Part shown: one piece after another, positions 16,556 to 19,096 of the stretch
Layout: every line of letters starts with the position of its first letter
Position numbering within the stretch: position 1 is the first letter of the stretch
The notes under the pieces: model-generated
Told to the model about the DNA's origin: nothing
The model's input: only the letters and a program-made list of their open reading frames with translations
Databases searched by the model: none
Assembly (NCBI GenBank): GCA_029865665.1
Contig: JARXAV010000112.1
Coordinates: 1-19,096 of the forward strand
Direction: 5' to 3'
Origin: Flectobacillus sp.
Lineage (GTDB): Bacteria > Bacteroidota > Bacteroidia > Cytophagales > Spirosomataceae
DNA: 19,096 bases
Position numbers and translations under genes: made by a program

Positions 16556-17695
16556 ATGATTCGTATTGAAGTTATAACAATACTCCCAAGGATGAATTCA
16601 TTAAAACCCCAAACTCAGCAATTCTATTTTAGCCGCTTTGTAGCAGCTTTTATTGTTTTTTTCTACCATTTTGCCCAAGCCCCTCATTATAATGTATATC
16701 CGTTCTCTCAGTCTGTTGTATTAAACAAAATCCTCACAAGTGGGAATATTTGGGTTGGTTACTTCTTTATGCTTTCTGGCTTCATCATGAGCATTGCCTA
16801 TTCACATAAAATCAAAACACTTCCAACTTTTATTTACTATTGGCTATTTAGGTTCATCAGAATCTATCCGCTCTACCTATGTGCCTTAATCATCATGCTC
16901 ATTTCGTTTTTTAAAGATACCAAAAACCCGTATATCCATTTTTTCTTGATTCAGTCTTGGTTTCCTGAGTATATAATCGATGCTAATTTACCTGCTTGGT
17001 CATTGTCTGTTGAAGTATTCTTTTATGCCTCTTTTCCCTTTCTGGTTCTATTCCTTAAATGGGTAATCAATCGTTTTCCTATTCGGACAAGTCTATTCCT
17101 GTTTCTGAGCATATTCATCCTACTGGAAGGATTGAACTACGCTTTTCCGTCTATCCCAGTGCCGATTAGACAATATGATTTGTTTTATGTTGGAGCAGTG
17201 CTCGGCATGGTAATCCAGGTAGTAAAAATCACTATTTCACCACTCAAAAACACCTTCCTTTTTCTAGTTTCCATCATTACGATTACATGGTTAATGTATA
17301 TCAACGAATATCAAGACATCAATTATAGTATCTTTATTATTCCATTTGTAGGCCTTCATCTCTGTCAATTATGCCTTCCACAACGCATAATTACCTTTTT
17401 AAGCCATAAAACATTTATTTTGTTGGGGGAAATTTCCTACGGAATTTATATACTCCAATGGCCTGTTTTTCATAGTATTAATAAAGCTCTTCAAGGAACA
17501 AAACTACAAGAAAAAGTTTTTTCTCATATTCCAGAAACCCTGATGAACTATAGTATTTTTCTATTATTGGTAGCACTAGCCTATTACGGATATGTATACT
17601 TAGAAAGTCCACTTCGTAGAATTGCCAAATCATATATTAATACTTATCGTATAAGTAAACAGCTCCTTTTTATCAAACAACGAATCTGGAAATAG
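16556..17695 (+). CDS. Acyltransferase-3 family integral membrane protein
   Basis: This is a second membrane acyltransferase of the OafA/YrhL type, 379 residues, likely to acylate an exported or surface glycan. The Arg-X10-His motif is present as Arg27 and His38 (SRFVAAFIVFFYHF). Other family text includes GYFFMLSGFIMSIAYS, the FRFIRIYPLYL turn, PAWSLSVEVFFYASFPFL, GEISYGIYILQWPVF and a final YLESPLRRIAK. About ten hydrophobic segments are visible. Two starts are possible: the ATG at 16556 and the ATG at 16592 (residue 13), which gives MNSLKPQTQQFYFSRF and is closer to the usual family N-terminus. It is more AT-rich and clearly different from the acyltransferase at 10607-11647, so this is not a recent duplication. 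It faces the small channel gene, with a terminator between them. Confidence 0.88.
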   Translation: MIRIEVITILPRMNSLKPQTQQFYFSRFVAAFIVFFYHFAQAPHYNVYPFSQSVVLNKILTSGNIWVGYFFMLSGFIMSIAYSHKIKTLPTFIYYWLFRFIRIYPLYLCALIIMLISFFKDTKNPYIHFFLIQSWFPEYIIDANLPAWSLSVEVFFYASFPFLVLFLKWVINRFPIRTSLFLFLSIFILLEGLNYAFPSIPVPIRQYDLFYVGAVLGMVIQVVKITISPLKNTFLFLVSIITITWLMYINEYQDINYSIFIIPFVGLHLCQLCLPQRIITFLSHKTFILLGEISYGIYILQWPVFHSINKALQGTKLQEKVFSHIPETLMNYSIFLLLVALAYYGYVYLESPLRRIAKSYINTYRISKQLLFIKQRIWK

Positions 17696-17781
17696 GTCGA
17701 TGGATAGGAGTGATTTTTGAAACGTGAGTGGTAACGTCTGATTTACCCATTAATTACTTCTTTGGATAAACGAAAATGAAT

Positions 17782-17812
17782 AAAAAAAAGGCTGTCTCTT
17801 ACGAAACAGCCC
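17782..17812 (-). terminator. Rho-independent terminator of the small MscS-related gene
   Basis: GGCTGTCTC (17790-17798) and GAAACAGCC (17803-17811) form a 9-bp stem with a 4-nt loop; the one imperfect position is a G-U pair in minus-strand RNA. On the minus strand it is followed by a run of eight T. It lies 24 bp after the stop codon, and the convergent plus-strand gene may use it less efficiently. Confidence 0.85.
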
Positions 17813-17835
17813 CTATATAGTCTAAAGGTAAACGC

Positions 17836-18498
17836 TTATTTTAAATACTTGGCAATGATGCTTGCAGCCCAGTCTTTTCCACCTAATCCGAAAGAAATTC
17901 CTAGGGCTAGTGCTAAAGCTCCAAACACGGCAGAGACGATAGACGTAATAATTTCTGTCCCTACGTTCAATTGTGTAAGAGCAATAGTTCCTGCAATGAA
18001 GAAAACCGCAGCACTTGCGATATTGCCAAATAATTCTGGTTTTTCTACGGCTGTTACTTTAACGGCTGCTACTACTATATCTTTCACAAAATCAGCTAGA
18101 TAGAAGCCAACAACCATAATCAAACTTGCAACTAATACGTTTGGAAGAAATACAATTACTTTGTTTAATAAATCAGAAATTACTTCTAAACCTAAACTGT
18201 TAAAGAAAGCAACGTAAATCGCCAACATGATAACAAGGTAAATTAAGCCTGCGACCAACTCACTTGGCTTTTTTGAAACCCCTGCTTTTGCTAGGTACTT
18301 GTCAATATTAACTTTCTCGATAATGGTATCAAAAGCAATCAGCCCTAAGGCTTTTGTGACTGTCCAACGCAATCCACGAGCGATGATAGTACCAATAATC
18401 AAAATCAATAATGCTCCGAGTAACTTTGGTAAAAAAGCTGAAATTTGAGCAAAAAATGAAAGAAGTGAACTTTGAACAATTTGGATAGTTGTTTCCAT
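17836..18498 (-). CDS. Small MscS-related membrane protein with duplicated conserved TM-helix
   Basis: This inner-membrane protein of 220 residues has about five membrane segments, near residues 24-42, 81-100, 118-138, 157-175 and 185-203. Two stretches resemble each other, FLPKLLGALLILIIG at 22-36 and FLPNVLVASLIMVVG at 117-131, which is the repeated conserved TM-helix found in MscS relatives. The C-terminal ALALGISFGLGGKDWAASII (195-214) matches the Gly/Ala-rich pore helix of MscS, but the chain stops right after it at residue 220, so the cytoplasmic vestibule of true MscS is absent. A role in osmotic protection is possible but unproven. It appears to be monocistronic, with a promoter candidate upstream and a terminator downstream. 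Confidence 0.88.
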   Translation of the reverse strand: METTIQIVQSSLLSFFAQISAFLPKLLGALLILIIGTIIARGLRWTVTKALGLIAFDTIIEKVNIDKYLAKAGVSKKPSELVAGLIYLVIMLAIYVAFFNSLGLEVISDLLNKVIVFLPNVLVASLIMVVGFYLADFVKDIVVAAVKVTAVEKPELFGNIASAAVFFIAGTIALTQLNVGTEIITSIVSAVFGALALALGISFGLGGKDWAASIIAKYLK

Positions 18499-18581
18499 GA
18501 TAGTGAGTATTAAAGGGTTTATATTCTCCCAAAAATAACATTATCTCAAGTAACTCTCTCCTCACCTCTAACATAACGCTA

Positions 18582-18613
18582 CAAATATACGTCTATCCTA
18601 AACAAAAATCCAA
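18582..18613 (-). promoter_or_regulatory. Predicted Bacteroidota-type promoter for the small MscS-related gene
   Basis: On the minus strand TATATTTG (18582-18589) is a full match to TAnnTTTG, and TTG (18611-18613, within ATTTGG) lies 21 bp upstream. The leader would be about 78 nt. Confidence 0.55.
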
Positions 18614-18745
18614 ATGAAATGACAAAAATCAAATAAATGAAACAAAAATATTTAATATTCTATTAATCAATCAGTTATATTTATTTAAAATTAACAATAG
18701 TTAAGCAAAAATGCTTAGTGAAAAATCACTAGTTCATAAAGATAA

Positions 18746-18783
18746 GCCCCCCATTATCAGTCGGAAAGCTGACGATGGGGGGC
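18746..18783 (-). terminator. Strong GC-rich terminator after the partial glycosidase-like gene
   Basis: GCCCCCCAT (18746-18754) pairs with ATGGGGGGC (18775-18783), and an inner TCAG/CTGA pair extends the stem after two imperfect positions. It starts 21 bp after the stop of the gene to its right. The following minus-strand sequence is only moderately T-rich (TTATCTTTAT), so stopping may depend on stem strength. Confidence 0.75.
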
Positions 18784-18804
18784 ACAGATAAAGACTCAGA
18801 AAAA

Positions 18805-19096
18805 CTAAGGCATTTGTTTTAAGCCTTCCCAACGGACATTCCATTGGCTATTTTTGGGAATTCCTGCATTTTGATTTCCGTCTTCAAAACCTGCACACAT
18901 CATGGCAACAGCTGCTAATAACCCTCCATTTCCTGGTAAGTATAAACGAAGTCGCTCGTCTTGAAAATTATGTCCGTTTGGCAAATAAGTATTCGTACGA
19001 ATATCCATCATCAGCCCATCAATTGCTTTTTCGGGTAAACCCAAACGTGCCGCAGTCATAGCAACCATCGGGAAATCCCAGCCCCAAGTATCTTTC
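18805..19096 (-). CDS. C-terminal fragment of a probable six-hairpin glycosidase-like protein (partial)
   Basis: The last 97 or so codons of a gene whose start lies beyond 19096. The visible text begins KDTWGWDFPMVAMTAARLG, continues EKAIDGLMMDIRTNTYLPNG and YLPGNGGLLAAVAMMCAG, and ends NVRWEGLKQMP with TAA at 18805-18807. The WGWDFPM and YLPGNGGLLAAVAMM segments with regularly spaced helices resemble the C-terminal part of alpha/alpha six-hairpin glycosidases (the fold of GH65, GH95 and similar families), where the protein ends in helices of the toroid. I cannot name the family from this fragment. The frame is already open at the window edge, so the internal Met at 19066-19068 should not be taken as the start. 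Confidence 0.55.
   Translation of the reverse strand, partial: KDTWGWDFPMVAMTAARLGLPEKAIDGLMMDIRTNTYLPNGHNFQDERLRLYLPGNGGLLAAVAMMCAGFEDGNQNAGIPKNSQWNVRWEGLKQMP

Larger units (their letters stand above)
18499..18804. other. Intergenic region upstream of the small MscS-related gene
   Basis: This 306-bp AT-rich gap carries the promoter candidate of the MscS-related gene (18582-18613) and the terminator of the partial gene to its right (18746-18783). The part between them, about 18615-18745, is A-rich (several AAATGAAA and CAAAAAT runs) and holds nothing I recognise. Confidence 0.6.

Noticed and set aside
10607..17695. Possible linked polysaccharide-modification cluster based on two acyltransferase-3 genes.
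   Set aside because: They are on opposite strands, about 5 kb apart, differ in sequence and have no glycosyltransferase or export genes near them.

Overview
The window comes from an AT-rich Bacteroidota genome, most likely a freshwater or soil member of the Cytophagales. The evidence is two SusC/SusD nutrient-uptake pairs, a DUF5686 outer-membrane protein with a carboxypeptidase-like regulatory domain, A-rich translation starts without Shine-Dalgarno sites, and upstream elements that fit the Bacteroidota sigma-ABfr pattern TTG-N17-23-TAnnTTTG. The genus cannot be fixed from the sequence. No tRNA, rRNA, CRISPR array, transposase or phage gene was seen.

Positions 1-10330 (all minus strand) look like a polysaccharide-utilisation locus. 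Read in the direction of transcription it has a Tat-type secreted beta-propeller glycosidase-like protein (9227-10330), a SusC-like TonB-dependent transporter (5856-9041), its SusD-like lipoprotein (4294-5784), a strong terminator (4241-4274), a second SusC-like transporter (818-3949) with its own promoter, and a second SusD-like lipoprotein cut off by the window start (1-797). Each SusC/SusD pair would bind an oligosaccharide at the surface and import it through the outer membrane with TonB energy. The glycosidase-like protein would trim it. The glycan cannot be told from this window, and no regulator (hybrid two-component, ECF sigma/anti-sigma or SusR type) is present.

Positions 10607-14571 (minus) hold an acyltransferase-3 membrane protein and the DUF5686 protein, separated by a roughly 300-bp intergenic segment whose two ends are imperfect inverted repeats. 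Positions 15077-17695 (plus) hold an M42-family metallopeptidase, followed by a 24-bp perfect-arm hairpin, and a second acyltransferase-3 protein. Positions 17836-18498 (minus) encode a small MscS-related membrane protein that ends at the pore motif. Positions 18805-19096 (minus) are the C-terminal end of a probable six-hairpin glycosidase-like protein that continues past the window.

The coding content is ordinary for this phylum, and I see no convincing new multi-gene system. The less explained signals are non-coding: the inverted-repeat element at 11651-11951, the long hairpin after the M42 gene, a 5-bp tandem repeat in the first SusC leader, the AT-rich hairpin in the second SusC leader, and a shared start context in front of both susD genes.
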